The translations under genes were made by a program, and so were the position numbers. From Phytophthora colocasiae (taxonomy: Eukaryota; Oomycota; Peronosporomycetes; Peronosporales; Peronosporaceae): 64,000 nucleotides of DNA. Below the pieces are notes generated by a model. The model ran no database searches and was not told where the DNA came from. It worked only from the letters and a program-made list of their open reading frames with translations. Where the stretch lies: positions 62,001 to 126,000 of the forward strand of contig JAGKQI010000091.1 in assembly GCA_018806915.1 (NCBI GenBank). The letters are read 5' to 3'. Of the stretch, positions 33,642 to 43,342 are shown piece after piece; within the stretch, counting starts at the first letter, position 1, and each line of letters begins with the position of its first letter.

Positions 33642-34715
33642 CTAACTCTCCTCGTCGTTCGTCTCTGATCGCTTGCGCTTCTCCTTCCTGAAGCGGATCT
33701 CGTTGAGGTGTGCGGGGATGTTGCGGCCATCATTCCATACGTCGTGCCATATCTGGGCACAGGAGAGAGTGTTTCCTTCCGCTAGGCGACGGACCTTGGG
33801 GCATAGCCGGAACGCGTCCGCCGAAGTAATGGCTGCATGTCGGGCAAAAATAGCTTGTTTCAAACGATTTTCCACTTTTGTGAGCCGAGCACACCTTGCA
33901 AAGATGTTGGCGACGTTTCGACTGCGTTTCAGTTTTGTAGCGGTTGTTAGTGTTGACCAAGGCGTGGTCGCCTCGGGCCACTGGTCCTGCCACTAAGTCC
34001 TCCGCGACAGGGTATGTGTCAAAATGCACGTCTCTGCAATGCTAGCAAGTCTTTGTGTAAGCGCCGCAGGAAACAGGCATGTGGAGTGGGTTTCTCATCG
34101 TCGCGCTTCTTGGCAATATTGTGCACGATAAACCCGTTCACCAGGGGCCATGTCAACAATCCCGAGGAATAGCTGCTTGTAATATTTCTTGAAAGCCACA
34201 CACTTCTGCAGTGAGTACCGCTGCAAGCGCAGCTGATCGTGGACGTCGACACCTCCCATGCCTTCGGCGTAATCCACGACCAGCTGCGGACACGGCGTGA
34301 CTGTGACGGAGCCGTCCTTTTCTCTCCGGTTGACGGTGGTCTGGTGTGTGCTGCACCCGTGGCGATCATGTTTACCGGCTTGGAGTCCATCCACGCGAGC
34401 GCAACCAGGTACGGGTACTGCCTGGAGTGGGCAATGCGATACTGACCTCTTGGAATAGTCTTTGGTCTTTTGTTTTGGCTGTACTCGATGTCTGGGCACC
34501 AGCCGAGACGCGACTTCCTGACAGTCCCCACGTGGTAGAGCCCCATATTGTATAATTTGATAGACAACTGAATGGAGGAGTAGTAGTTGTCGGTGATGAT
34601 CAGGCGCTTATATGGCTGTCCACGTAGTGCTTTCGTAATGTTGCGAACAACAGCTTTAGGGCCGACATTTTGTTCCTTCTTGCCTTTATTCTTCTTCCTG
34701 CAATACACCTCAATG

Positions 34716-34801
34716 CTATTCAGTACAATCCAGAATACACACACGGTTGTTAGTTTACACCATGTCTCCTCTTACGGATAATACAGAATAGACCACATTA
34801 C
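34716..34801 (-). other. Intron 2 of the piggyBac transposase
   Basis: 86 nt, donor GTAATG, acceptor GAATAG, with a CTAAC branch-like site. Splicing joins CCAETAYCAR to IEVYCRKK, matching the conserved order in the family. Unspliced, the frame stops at once (TAA in the donor). Confidence 0.75.
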
Positions 34802-35507
34802 CGAGCGCAATAGGCAGTTTCAGCACAGCATGTCAGATAGAACTTGGTACCCCACTTTGAAGGTTTATCCTTCATATACACCTTGATCGGATTGAACCGC
34901 GACCGGTTCGGCACCATACCTTCATCAAAGAGATGCAGCGGCCGAGGCGGTAGCCACGGCGGGAAGGTTTTCTCCACAGCTTGCAACACTGGTCGAATCT
35001 TCCACGCCTTGTCGTGGACAGCGTCAGCATCCTCGTTGTTGCTAAAGTGAAGAAATCGAGTGATGGCTTCGAAGCGAGCTCGTTTCATGTACCGCGAGAA
35101 CGTTCCCCGTGGAACTGCACCATCTTCCGAAGTTGACCAGTGCTTGGATAAACCGTCCCGAACTGGAGCGATAGCTCGGGCCATTAGAAGGGCCACAACA
35201 TGGACGATTTCATGGGGTTTGATAGGTTGAAAGCGGCGAAACTCTGCTTCCAACTCTGATAATGGGGGCACAGACTTTCTTGGGTCCTTGGCTTGCTGCT
35301 TGAGCAGTGATTCGCGACGCTGTTGCGCTAGCTGTGGTATCAGCTGCGTTCGATACAGATTGGATTCCTCGGCAATGCGGATCCAAAGTTTTTTCGGCAG
35401 GAAGTAGAAGAAAAGACCTAGCGGTGAGTCAGCAAATGCGAGTGCTGAACGTGTTGGACCCCAAGGACCGTCATAGTAATCTCCGGCTGCACTCATCTGA
35501 AGCATAC

Positions 35508-35578
35508 CTGCATTGTAAAATACATAATACAGAATTAGTATAGCGTGCAACACCGTATTCTGTAGCGTACAGACTTAC
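35508..35578 (-). other. Intron 1 of the piggyBac transposase
   Basis: 71 nt, GTAAGT at the donor and ATGCAG at the acceptor. Splicing joins TAYDAAHC-G to MLQMSAAGDYYDG in one frame. Confidence 0.8.
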
Positions 35579-35914
35579 CGCAATGAGCAGCGTCATAGGC
35601 TGTCCACCCACTGCTGGTCAGCTCTCGTAGCTCCTCCTCCGTTGTCTCGAAGGTAGGCTCAGGTTCGTCTTCCTCGGAACTGAAGTCACTGCTGTCGTTG
35701 CCGCTGCCTTTATCTTCACCACCACTCCTCAGCGCACCATCCTCGTCTCCATCCTCATCCTCGGATAGGTGTTCCGCAACAGATCCAGGTCGACACAAGT
35801 TAACGTCGTCAGCTGCGGTGCTCCCAAACAGAACTTCTCGACGCATAGCATCTAAGAACGCGCCATCATCAAAAGCATCCAGTGCATCGTAATCTCCAGC
35901 TTCAACGTCCATTA

Positions 35915-36226
35915 ATTCTGTAGCCTCCGGAACAGCTCGCACACGGCTTGGCAATTCTGTAGCCTCCGGAACAGCTCGCGCACGGCTTGGCAATTCTGTA
36001 GACTCCGAAACAGCTCGCACACGGCTTGGCAATTCTGTATCCTCCGGAACAGCTCCGCACACGGCTTGGCAATTTGTAGCCTCCGGAACAGCTTTCGCGC
36101 ACGGTTTGGCAATTCTGTAGACTCGAAACAGCTCCCACACGGCTTGGCAATTCTGTAGCCTCCGGAACAGCTCGCACACGGCTTGGCAATTCTGTATCCT
36201 CCGGAACAGCACACGCATCGACTTGG
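35915..36226 (-). repeat. 39-bp minisatellite in exon 1 of the transposase
   Basis: Eight units of about 39 bp (plus strand ATTCTGTAGCCTCCGGAACA then GCTCGCACACGGCTTGGCA), coding for AVPEATELPSRVR where in frame. The fourth, fifth and sixth units carry 1-2 nt indels, so the frame changes within the array. Each unit starts with ATTCTGTA (one with ATTTGTA), the motif also found near the element ends. Confidence 0.9.
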
Positions 36227-36810
36227 CTGCGCTGAAACAGCTGAGTAGCGGTCCGTTCTGATGCCACCGTCACGGCATGCACACAACTTGGTGTACTTGA
36301 ACTTGCTGCAATAAGTACTGGACCCTCATCATCGACTATTCCAGCTCTTCGGGCATACTCAGTAAGCTCCTCGGTACTCTGGGCACACATAACGACTCAT
36401 CAGACGTCGCAAACTCATTTTCAACGCATGGTACTCACCAACGAAGAAGTCCAGCCTCTAAGCAGGGCTGTTAGCCGCCCTGACACTCCTGGTCTGAGGT
36501 ATGTGTGGTCGTCACTCAGACCTGAAGGTTTTCGCGCCTTCCATCCTGCTGCTGTAAGCTTCGACCACAGCTTCCGGAACCGCTTCGTGGGGCCGTCGAA
36601 CTCGTTCATCTGTAAGAGGGGGAGTGCTCGACGGACACTACCTCCCACTCATTTATACCGTTCCTTTTATACTTGGAATTATCTGTGCATAGCTTCCCCT
36701 CACAGTCTTTTTATGCGAATTTTCCCGAACCCCAAACAATACAAAAGATTAGATGCGGGGGTTGGCTCCGATGGGAAGCTTGTCGAATACTATGCACTCT
36801 CATATTTCCT

Positions 36811-36829
36811 ATTCTGTAGAATACAGAAT
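36811..36829. promoter_or_regulatory. Right subterminal palindrome of the piggyBac element
   Basis: ATTCTGTAGAATACAGAAT, the same half-sites as 33014-33032 with a different centre, 15 bp from the right end. Confidence 0.6.
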
Positions 36830-36848
36830 ACGGGAGAATAAGGGTTAA

Positions 36849-37514
36849 TGACATTCTGTCTAAGCGGTGATGGAAACGGATTCTATCCGATCACCTGACG
36901 CTAGAAGCGTTCAATGGGTATGACTATATCATGAGGCACTGTGGATGCCAGGGATGCCAATGCATTGGACCCCGCATGCTGCATAGCAGTAGGAGGTAGG
37001 TAAGCTCCTCCTGAGCGACAGCTTAGCTGTCTGGTGCTCGTTGTCGTGTCTACGACTGTGCCGAGCACGTGTATTCACAAGACACAGTGTCGGTGACACA
37101 TAGTGGCGCTTGCGCCTGCTTCAAGGACAACTTGGGCATCAAGCCCTGCACACAGTGCTCATCCGAGGGTCACATTAACTGTGAAGCGAGTGGGCCCCAC
37201 TGCTGTGTGGTTCTTGGAACCGTTGGTAGCCTGGAAGGCTTGCCCTATGGATCATTGATCCAGTGATATCGTCGATACGCCACTTGTGGCCTTCTCCCCA
37301 CGCCCGTAGAGTCCCTTTACTCGAGCCAGTAGGCTCCTATGCTTGGTAAGCATTGGGCCCAAGTGTGTGCCAAGTGGCATCGCGTACGGATGCGTGTAAC
37401 ACGCACGAGAGACAGCGCCGTCCGCGCAAGGCAAGGTGCCGTGGCCATCGGCCGATAATCGCGTCGTGTGTTTACACTTTCCGGATACAGTATCCGGAAT
37501 CTTGGTGGGGAGAG
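36849..37514 (+). other. Element C region between pol and 3' LTR (right part, after piggyBac)
   Basis: Matches 7850-8513 of element A. It retains the Cys-pair ORF (37027-37266: HSGACACF, CTQCSSEGH). The left part of the region is 32756-32989. Purine tract GGTGGGGAGAG before the LTR at 37515. No intact gene. Confidence 0.6.
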
Positions 37515-37936
37515 TGTAACGGGATGTTACACGAATGTTTCTCGTTGGTGTGTGACACACGTGGATACATTTATGTGGGTACATAATGGTGTGTGACACT
37601 CAAGGATACATTTATGTGGGTACACAATGGTGTGGCACACACGAGTAGATACGTGGATGGCCTCAGAGCCTCACGTTGCATTTTGATGAGGATTTAGTAT
37701 GTTAGATACTAAATCCGTTACATTTGGGATTAGGGCAATAAAGTCAATAAAAATCAGTTTGCATTTTACATAGTTAGTGTTAGTCCTTTGTTATAGGGAC
37801 ACTGACTCTGTGAGTCCTGTATTAAGTGGACTTACTTGGTTCTTGTATAGAACCGAAGGCAAGTGCCTTGCAAGCAGGACTCTACGAGTCAACTAAACTT
37901 CCTCTGTGCCGTGCACACCTACGCAGCCCCGCTGCA
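37515..37936 (+). repeat. 3' LTR of element C
   Basis: TGTAACGGGATGTTACA...GCTGCA, 422 bp, followed by the second copy of the target duplication GCCCG. Confidence 0.95.
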
Positions 37937-38720
37937 GCCCGCACCACCGCTCGGGTGGGTGCTGCCGGGGCGCTGGCCGGTGCCTTTTGTCTGTATTTCG
38001 ATCCGAACGCAGATTTACGCTGTCTGCTTTTCGCCCGTTCCCGGGCCCGAAGTACTTCCTCCAGTTCATCGACGTCGCTCAGCCGGAGTAGGGTCAGCCG
38101 ATCAGCTAACTCCGGATCTCCCAATGTCTCGATGTAGTGGTCTACATGTTCCCGGCGGGCCTTGGGGTTCCCATCCTTGATCTTTAGTCTAGCACGTAAA
38201 GCCGCCACGTTGAGCCGGTAGAGATAATCGAGAGGAGTTTCTTCCGATCGCTTGCGAGCGTGATAGTATTGCCACGCGACCGACATACCCAACCCACAAT
38301 ATTGGGTCTGGAAACTGTCCAACAGATCCGCCCACTTGGTTTTCGTCGTTCGACTGAGCTGCTTATACCAGTTCTTTGCCGGTCCCACCATCAGATCTGC
38401 AAACGTGAGGCATTTCTCTTCTTCCGTAGCCTGATCGCGCTGGAACGCTGACTTGACCTTACTGATCCAGGCCCGAGCGCCGATCTTCGTCCAGATTCTT
38501 TACCTGCAAAATCTTTCTCAGATCCGAGATCGCTGGAGATCCGGACCTGCTGATCATCGACGCATCCTCCTTGAACCGATCGCCGCGGATGCGATCGCTG
38601 CTCGGCTCGACGTCTGTCCAACCGAGAACTCTGGTATGCCCTTGCAGATCGTCCGGATCGTATCCTCCTACGCATCCGGATCCGGAGTAGCCGCATTTTG
38701 ACCGGACTCCATTTCAACAT
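37937..38720 (-). pseudogene. gag: Element E gag, N-terminal part
   Basis: The segment 38391-37937 is a retrotransposon gag core: WADLLDSFQTQYCGLG, AWQYYHARKRSEETPLDYLY and HYIETLGDPELADRLTLL. It ends at the insertion of element C and continues at 26582. Upstream (38720-38391) only short frames remain, and the gag start could not be located; small insertions in this stretch may be the cause. Confidence 0.8.
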
Positions 38721-39861
38721 CCAACTCCCCTTTGATCGGCGATTCAGGTGTCGCGAGATCTCCGTTCTTTCAAGAAACGATCCATCGCCATTTGAAAAAG
38801 TAGTCGTCCAACTTGGTTGCTCGATCCAGTGGAATTAGTCGTCGGCGCGGTCTGGTCCGTCCGGATCCGGCGCATTTTCTCGTTGATCGGGCATCTTGAC
38901 CTCCAGCTTCAGCAGCCACCGATCGCGTATCCTGTTTCTTCGGCTACGCGCGACTTTCAGGAACTTATGCCGAGGGCCCTAACGACGATGCGTTGCAGCC
39001 TTCTCGGCTATCTGAGTCTGGTTCTCCTGAGGTCGCCTGACGCGTAGCATGACGATTTAACCCAGCAGTCTGATAGCCTGGGTCGGGCAAGTCAGGTGGG
39101 CGCTCGCCGACCAAGATCTTGAGGGAATCGAATAGATCATGGGGTCGCAGATTGAATCGCTTGCAGTTCCAAGTCAAATAGAGAGTTTGGGTCGAACTCT
39201 CCAGCCACCAAACCCAGCTTCTTGGAGCAGACTCAAGTAGGGATCTTCACCGCGTTCAGGCGGTCAGGAGCTAGTCAGGGGCTTCTGACACTGGGCCGGT
39301 GGAGGTTACCGATCTGGCGGACTTTTTTGTATGATCGGTAAGAACAGTGGATCGTTAAGCAAGGTCTCGCTTTTAGCCTCTTCCTGTAGTAAGCCTGCTC
39401 GATCGGCGTCCTTGGTGATCGTTGGATCCTGGGTTGATCGGGCATCTTCTGGCTCTGAGTCTGGAGCTTACCTCAATTCCTGTCCGGGCAAGCTCTTTGA
39501 TCTTCTTTTTCTTGGTCGATCTGGAGGCAACAGTGACTTGGTGAGCAGATTAGGGTTTCCAGCTTTAGCTGATTCCTTATCGTGCTCGTGCGGATTCCTC
39601 GATTCTCACGAGATCCGCAAATGGCCCTCGAAGGGGCCTCCTCCAGGGAGGGAATTCGAGGTTTTTCTTCGAGATCTGGATTGGCGATCCAGGTCTGCCT
39701 CGTGCCTGTCAGTAAAGATCCTCCTGCAGAACTTCTACGCTGATCTGTGGATCTTTCCGTTTTAAGCGGATGTGCTCTCCGTCGATCCAACCTTCGTAGG
39801 AACTTCCCTTGTTCTTCTTTAATCTTGACATCTTCTTGGGACTCCAGCCGGTGATAATCCT
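38721..39861 (-). other. Leader and gag start region of element E
   Basis: About 1.1 kb between PBS and recognisable gag. It holds short minus-strand frames rich in Arg and Ser (for example 39790-39473) but no domain. It may encode the gag N-terminus, now out of frame, or be untranslated leader. Confidence 0.4.
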
Positions 39862-39888
39862 CGGTTCAAATCCGGGCACGCGGCACCA
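39862..39888 (-). promoter_or_regulatory. tRNA-like primer binding site of element E
   Basis: On the minus strand, one base after the LTR end, TGGTGCCGCGTGCCCGGAT runs into the complement of a T-arm. The plus strand reads as a tRNA 3' part: T-stem and loop CTCGGTTCAAATCCGGG, acceptor strand and CACCA, 27 nt in all. It is longer than the 8-18 nt usually kept. The acceptor has one base too many for a standard tRNA, which fits the small insertions seen nearby. Confidence 0.75.
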
Positions 39889-39889
39889 T

Positions 39890-41399
39890 TGTGGTGGAGC
39901 GGATCGCTGCCAAAATCTCGTTAGGGCAGTGGTCCCGATCACCACTTGCGCCCAGACAACCGACTCAACGGAGGGGGTGCCCCTGGATGATCCGTGATCT
40001 AGCTGGTGTGTAGTATCCAGCCTTGTGTAGCCCAAGTCGGTAGGCGGGGTTACGCTTCTTCTGCAGGCGACTTCTGAAGGTGTTCTTGTAGGTTCGGAAG
40101 AAGGTCTTGGGTGACGCAGGGTTTGAGGCGGCGTGGAAGTTCTTCACTCCACCTTCGGGGTACTTCTGGTCCCGGTCGCGTAGGCGAGTTCTCGAGCCTC
40201 CGGATCCGGGTGCCCTGGTTCTTGATCCAGGTCTTCCAACAGTCCAATGTCTTCGAGATCTCAGTCCCTTCCTTTCCGTTAAGTTCTTCCGCTTCCGATA
40301 GCGGGGGTCTTGAGGGGGGGTAAGTGGTAGATCTCGACGGGATCCTTAGGCTAAAACAACCCCCGATCCGATGTAGAGCGCACTTAAAGCTGGATAGTTC
40401 ACTAGAGGCAGGCAAAGCTGGCCAATACATATTATCCAGGATCTCTAACCGCCATACTAGGGTCACGTATCCTTACCTTTCCTGACGCTTGTAGGGCCAA
40501 TGTAGTTCCCGGTCTCGCAGGCGTAGCGGGAATAGACACTTGAGTGGGTTCAGGGCAAATTCTGAGTTCTGTTTTCGGAGTGGTTATTCCTATGCCTACT
40601 AATCCCATCCCTGATTTACCATCCTACGATCACATGACACTGGCTACATAGCTGATCCCTTAGCTTGGTTCCCTCTTAACCCTTGATCGTGAGCCGATTC
40701 CGTACTTTCAACCGAAGCTTCAGATCTCGCACTTTAAACTGAAGCTTAATCTCGCACTTAACCGAAATCTTGATCTCGCATCTTCTTAACCGGAAGCTTC
40801 GATCTCGCACTTTCAACCGGGAAGCTTGATCTCGCACTTAACCGAAGCTTCGATCTCGCACTTAATCGGGACTTGATCGCCGCCTGATCCCGCTTGGTAA
40901 CTCCTTTTCGAAGAATCCGGATCAGCCACCAGAAGAGTCTGCGTCGCGCCTGGGGCCGAGCTTCTGATCCGGAGCTGATCTCGCGTACTTTATACGGGAG
41001 AGGATCACTGCGTGATCCCCTGCGTGATCCCGCTTCGTCGCCGCCCGGGGAAGCAGGATCGCGCTGTTAGAGGCTTCGGGGCGCCAGGGTAAGCCGCCGA
41101 TCGTGCCTCACTTTGCTGGGACCCCATCATCGCTGATCGCGCGAGAACATCCTTGATTTCCCCATTCTTCCTCCGGCAGGATTCGGATCACCCACGAACA
41201 CCGGGCTCCACTTTGCTCCTCCGCCGGTGTCTCCGTTGCTCTGGTTCCTTCCGGCGGGACCCATCGTATCTCTCGTCTGATTCGACCCAGATCCGGGGAC
41301 TCACAGTAATCCCCCCTGTCGCTCGTTCCTGACTTCTCATCTTCGGGTTCGTGGCTGATATCGCCTCTCCGGGAAAATTTTTTCGTCCGCTTCACCACA
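39890..41399 (-). repeat. 5' LTR of element E
   Basis: Partner of 14272-15569. Plus-strand ends TGTGGTGGAGCG and CGCTTCACCACA. 1510 bp; the extra length compared with its partner is spread over many insertions of 1-4 nt, as well as added TTGATCTCGCACTTAA-type units around 40690-40870. Confidence 0.9.
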
Positions 41400-41745
41400 T
41401 CTGCATCAAGCGCTGGCAAAGTGCACTGAACCTGGCGTTGTCACTCGTTGGAGGCTGGTGACGCTTGAGCAACGTGCCGATGAGCTCCAGCTCAGCTCCT
41501 GGCGTGTCTCGTGGGGAAAGACGGCGTGCGCCCCTGGACCCAGAGAAGGTCAGAGTGATCAATGAATGGCCCACGCCATCCAATGTGAAGGAACTGGAGA
41601 CAGTTCTGGGCTATATTTGCCACGTACTTGGTGCAAGTACGTGGACAACTATGGCGGGCAAGATTCGCCCGTTGTCACAGCTTCTTAGAAAGAAGTTGGA
41701 GTGCGCGTGTGGACGCTTCGAGCTTGAAGCGTCCGGAGGCCCTCT
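41400..41745 (+). pseudogene. Family-D RT fragment right of element E
   Basis: From about 41500 it matches the RT thumb region of 12908-14271 in opposite orientation (VINEWPTPSNVKEL; TMAGKIRPLSQLL), with several indels. The first 100 bp are scrambled. The RNase H and integrase parts that should follow are missing. Confidence 0.75.
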
Positions 41746-41746
41746 A

Positions 41747-42190
41747 TCACGAGGTCGTCGAGAAACTCCACGGGTGGGTCTGACGTGTCTTCGGACGAAG
41801 ACACGGGAGCGGAGCCTTGACATCAACTCTTCCTTCCTCCTCGATGAATCCTCGTCGTAGTCGAGGATGTCTTTCGTAGTCCTCTCCAAAGAGTTCTTTG
41901 AGAGGGACAGCAGGATTCTTCATCTCTGCTAGAAAAGAAGACTTCTTCTTCTTCTCATGCTTCTCCTTATGGAGAGCATCGGAATTTGGTGACAGAGAGT
42001 TCCTCTGTCGAACTGTTGAAGCAGCAGTGCTAGTGGGCACTGCTGAGGTCGTTGTTCCTGCTGCAGAGGCAGCAGGTGAGGCTTGCATGTCCGCAGAAGC
42101 GGACGGAGGCGTATGCTGGCGAGTCCATTGCGAAATGAACTCGGATTTCTCTCGGGGACTTGACGGTCTTGTCAAGTTCTGTTGATTGAC
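41747..42190 (-). CDS. Antisense ORF before the LTR of the family-D remnant
   Basis: Open on the minus strand for about 145 codons with no ATG at its edge (the first Met codon is about 30 codons in, ADMQASPAAS). Composition: Ser/Thr/Ala-rich N-terminus, a Lys-rich patch (KEKHEKKKKSSFLAEM), then PLKELFGEDYERHPRLRRGF. I do not recognise it. It lies opposite in sense to pol, directly inside the 3' LTR, as in elements B and E. It is short and its element is deleted, so confidence is low. Confidence 0.35.
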   Translation of the reverse strand, partial: VNQQNLTRPSSPREKSEFISQWTRQHTPPSASADMQASPAASAAGTTTSAVPTSTAASTVRQRNSLSPNSDALHKEKHEKKKKSSFLAEMKNPAVPLKELFGEDYERHPRLRRGFIEEEGRVDVKAPLPCLRPKTRQTHPWSFSTTS

Positions 42191-42228
42191 GTATCGGGAC
42201 CGATACGTCGAATCTTAACGGGGGATGG

Positions 42229-42560
42229 TGTAACGGGGTTACACGTACAAGTGGTTGTACTCATTTGTAACTCTAACAGTTAGATAACTGTTAGAGGTTG
42301 GAAACGGGCCTCAGACCTTGGTGTGTTGTACACATCAATGGTTACATGGGCGAACCACATTATTGTGGTTCGTGCATTTGTGCATATTATTCGTAGAAAG
42401 CAACGAGTTTCTACTAATCACTGAGCAGAGTTTCTGCCAACCACACGTTGGCAGACTCTTTTTAGAAATAGATAACAAACAGTTTTAGGAGGTCCATAAT
42501 TGGCTTGTGCCATATTCAAAAACAGTTCTCATTTTACGGTATTTTGCAGTTTAATTTAGT
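42229..42560 (+). repeat. Partial LTR of family D
   Basis: Starts TGTAACGGGGTTACACGTAC after a purine tract AACGGGGGATGG. Similar to the B LTR at its start and in the segment AAAAACAGTT..CATTTTAC. The 3' end is missing; an A/T-rich stretch (42535-42610) follows, with the palindrome-like TTATTTAAATAA. Confidence 0.65.
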
Positions 42561-42617
42561 TATATTTTATTTAATTATACTTATTTAAATAAGTATACTT
42601 AAATTAAGTCTATTCTA

Positions 42618-43227
42618 CCCGCATCGCCCCTATCATTGCCGACATGGTGGATTGTGGTTATGCAAAGCATGTGTAATGGGGAAGGGGTAAATTACAAAGA
42701 TTTAGCTGCCAGCACATGAAGAATTATCTAGTCCGCATCTTCATCGAGCGTAAGGTCCTGCTCTTCTCGCACTGATCCGCCGACAACCCCCAATTTCTTC
42801 AGCTTTTCGACCAGTTCAGGAATATCTACGTCGCTGTCCGAAGTTTCGTCTTCATGTACTCGTGTATCACCAAGAAAACCAACTCGGGCAAATCCTCCTA
42901 CAATGGTAGCTGTTGTCAGGCTTTCTATCGCTTTGCTACAGTGTAGTGTCATGAACAAGGTCCAGAAAAAGCAGTTGTGCTTATATGTAAATGACGTACG
43001 GCTGTAGGTTTTGGCTTCCTACCCGTGCCAGTGATGCATTGGCGCCCCATAGCAGATCTGGATCACGAAGCAGAATCAAAAATGAGTGTCAGCTACGTTT
43101 TAGCTGCGCCGGTATAGCATTTTAGTGCGGGCAGTAACCCTCAACAGATGATCTCTATTCGGGTTCCTATTGGATGACTTGGTCTGTCGGCAATGAGAAA
43201 ACGTCGGCAATGGTAGGGGCGATGCGG
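42618..43227 (-). mobile_element. pogo/Tigger-like DNA transposon relic
   Basis: Inverted ends of about 25 bp: CCGCATCGCCCCTATCATTG on the left against CCGCATCGCCCCTACCATTG on the right (reverse strand), each next to TA. About 610 bp, with the end of a transposase inside. Size and ends suggest an internally deleted Tc1/mariner-superfamily copy. Confidence 0.7.
42728..42958 (-). pseudogene. C-terminal remnant of a pogo/Tigger-type transposase
   Basis: 76 codons ending at 42728. ESLTTATIVGGFARVGFLG resembles the segment after the DDE domain of CENP-B/Tigger transposases (pattern of Thr-Ile ... Gly-Phe), followed by an acidic tail DETSDSDVDIPELVEKL. The catalytic domain is absent, so it cannot act. 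Confidence 0.5.
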
Positions 43228-43342
43228 TAATTGCACGCTTCCTCATATACGTAAGCACACGTGTACGCCACCTAATAGGTCTAGGTAGACCCATTACACC
43301 GGATACCCATTTCATATTATAACTGCGTTTTTAGGAGGTTGT

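Larger units (their letters stand above)
33642..36390 (-). pseudogene. piggyBac-like transposase, three exons, frameshifted
   Basis: Cuts and pastes the element at TTAA. Exon 1 (36390-35579) is acidic, with a 13-residue repeat AVPEATELPSRVR and EDEDGDEDGALRSGG; its frame changes inside the repeat. Exon 2 (35507-34802) has GTFSRYMKRARFEAITRFLHF, LFDEGMVPNRSRFNPIKVYM (first catalytic Asp region) and KPSKWGTKFYLTCCAETAYCA. Exon 3 (34715 on) has LIITDNYYSSIQL (second Asp) and MGGVDVHDQLRLQRYSLQK (third Asp region). One base is missing near 34360 and one extra is present near 34162; they compensate. The Cys-rich C-terminal finger (LCKVCSAHKSGKSFETSYFCPTC ligand region, 33760-33905) needs another shift to join CPKVRRLAEGNTLSCAQIW. 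The order and motifs fit PGBD/piggyBac transposases well. Confidence 0.88.
32994..36844 (-). mobile_element. piggyBac-type DNA transposon inserted in element C
   Basis: Flanked by TTAA on both sides (32990-32993, 36845-36848), the hallmark target of piggyBac. The ends are imperfect inverted repeats: CCCCTTGCGTCCCG on the left and CCCTTATTCTCCCG on the right (reverse strand). The same spot in element A (7843-7850) has no insertion. The transposase is on the minus strand, split by two introns and several lesions. Confidence 0.96.
26583..37936 (+). mobile_element. Ty3/gypsy element C (family 1) inserted in gag of element E
   Basis: Two 422-bp LTRs (26583-27004, 37515-37936) flanked by the direct repeat GCCCG (26578-26582, 37937-37941), a 5-bp target duplication typical of Ty3 integrase. 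It is 11,354 bp long, of which 3,851 bp is a piggyBac insertion. The genes are those of element A, with an intact gag and a pol broken by several small lesions. Confidence 0.97.
14272..41399 (-). mobile_element. Large Ty3/gypsy element E, dual RNase H, with antisense gene; hosts two insertions
   Basis: Read on the minus strand: 5' LTR (39890-41399), PBS, leader, gag, protease, RT, RNase H, second RNase H, integrase, chromodomain-like end, antisense gene, purine tract, 3' LTR (14272-15569). The LTR ends carry a short inverted repeat (TGTGGTG...CACCACA). Element C and a 1.7 kb insert interrupt it; without them E is about 14 kb. No target duplication is seen: GAACA lies left and TCTGC right. Family-D pol pieces lie on both sides in opposite orientation. 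Confidence 0.88.

Noticed and set aside
35915..36226. Regular short repeats that could suggest a CRISPR array
   Set aside because: The units are head-to-tail with no variable spacers, lie inside a transposase exon and code for a 13-residue repeat; this is a minisatellite.
36428..36841. A plus-strand ORF of 137 codons at the right end of piggyBac
   Set aside because: Opposite to the transposase 5' region, no recognisable motif, and it runs into the terminal repeat; treated as chance.
39862..39888. A tRNA gene
   Set aside because: Only the T-arm and acceptor 3' strand are present, ending in CCA (not encoded in eukaryotic tRNA genes) one base from an LTR. It is a primer binding site.
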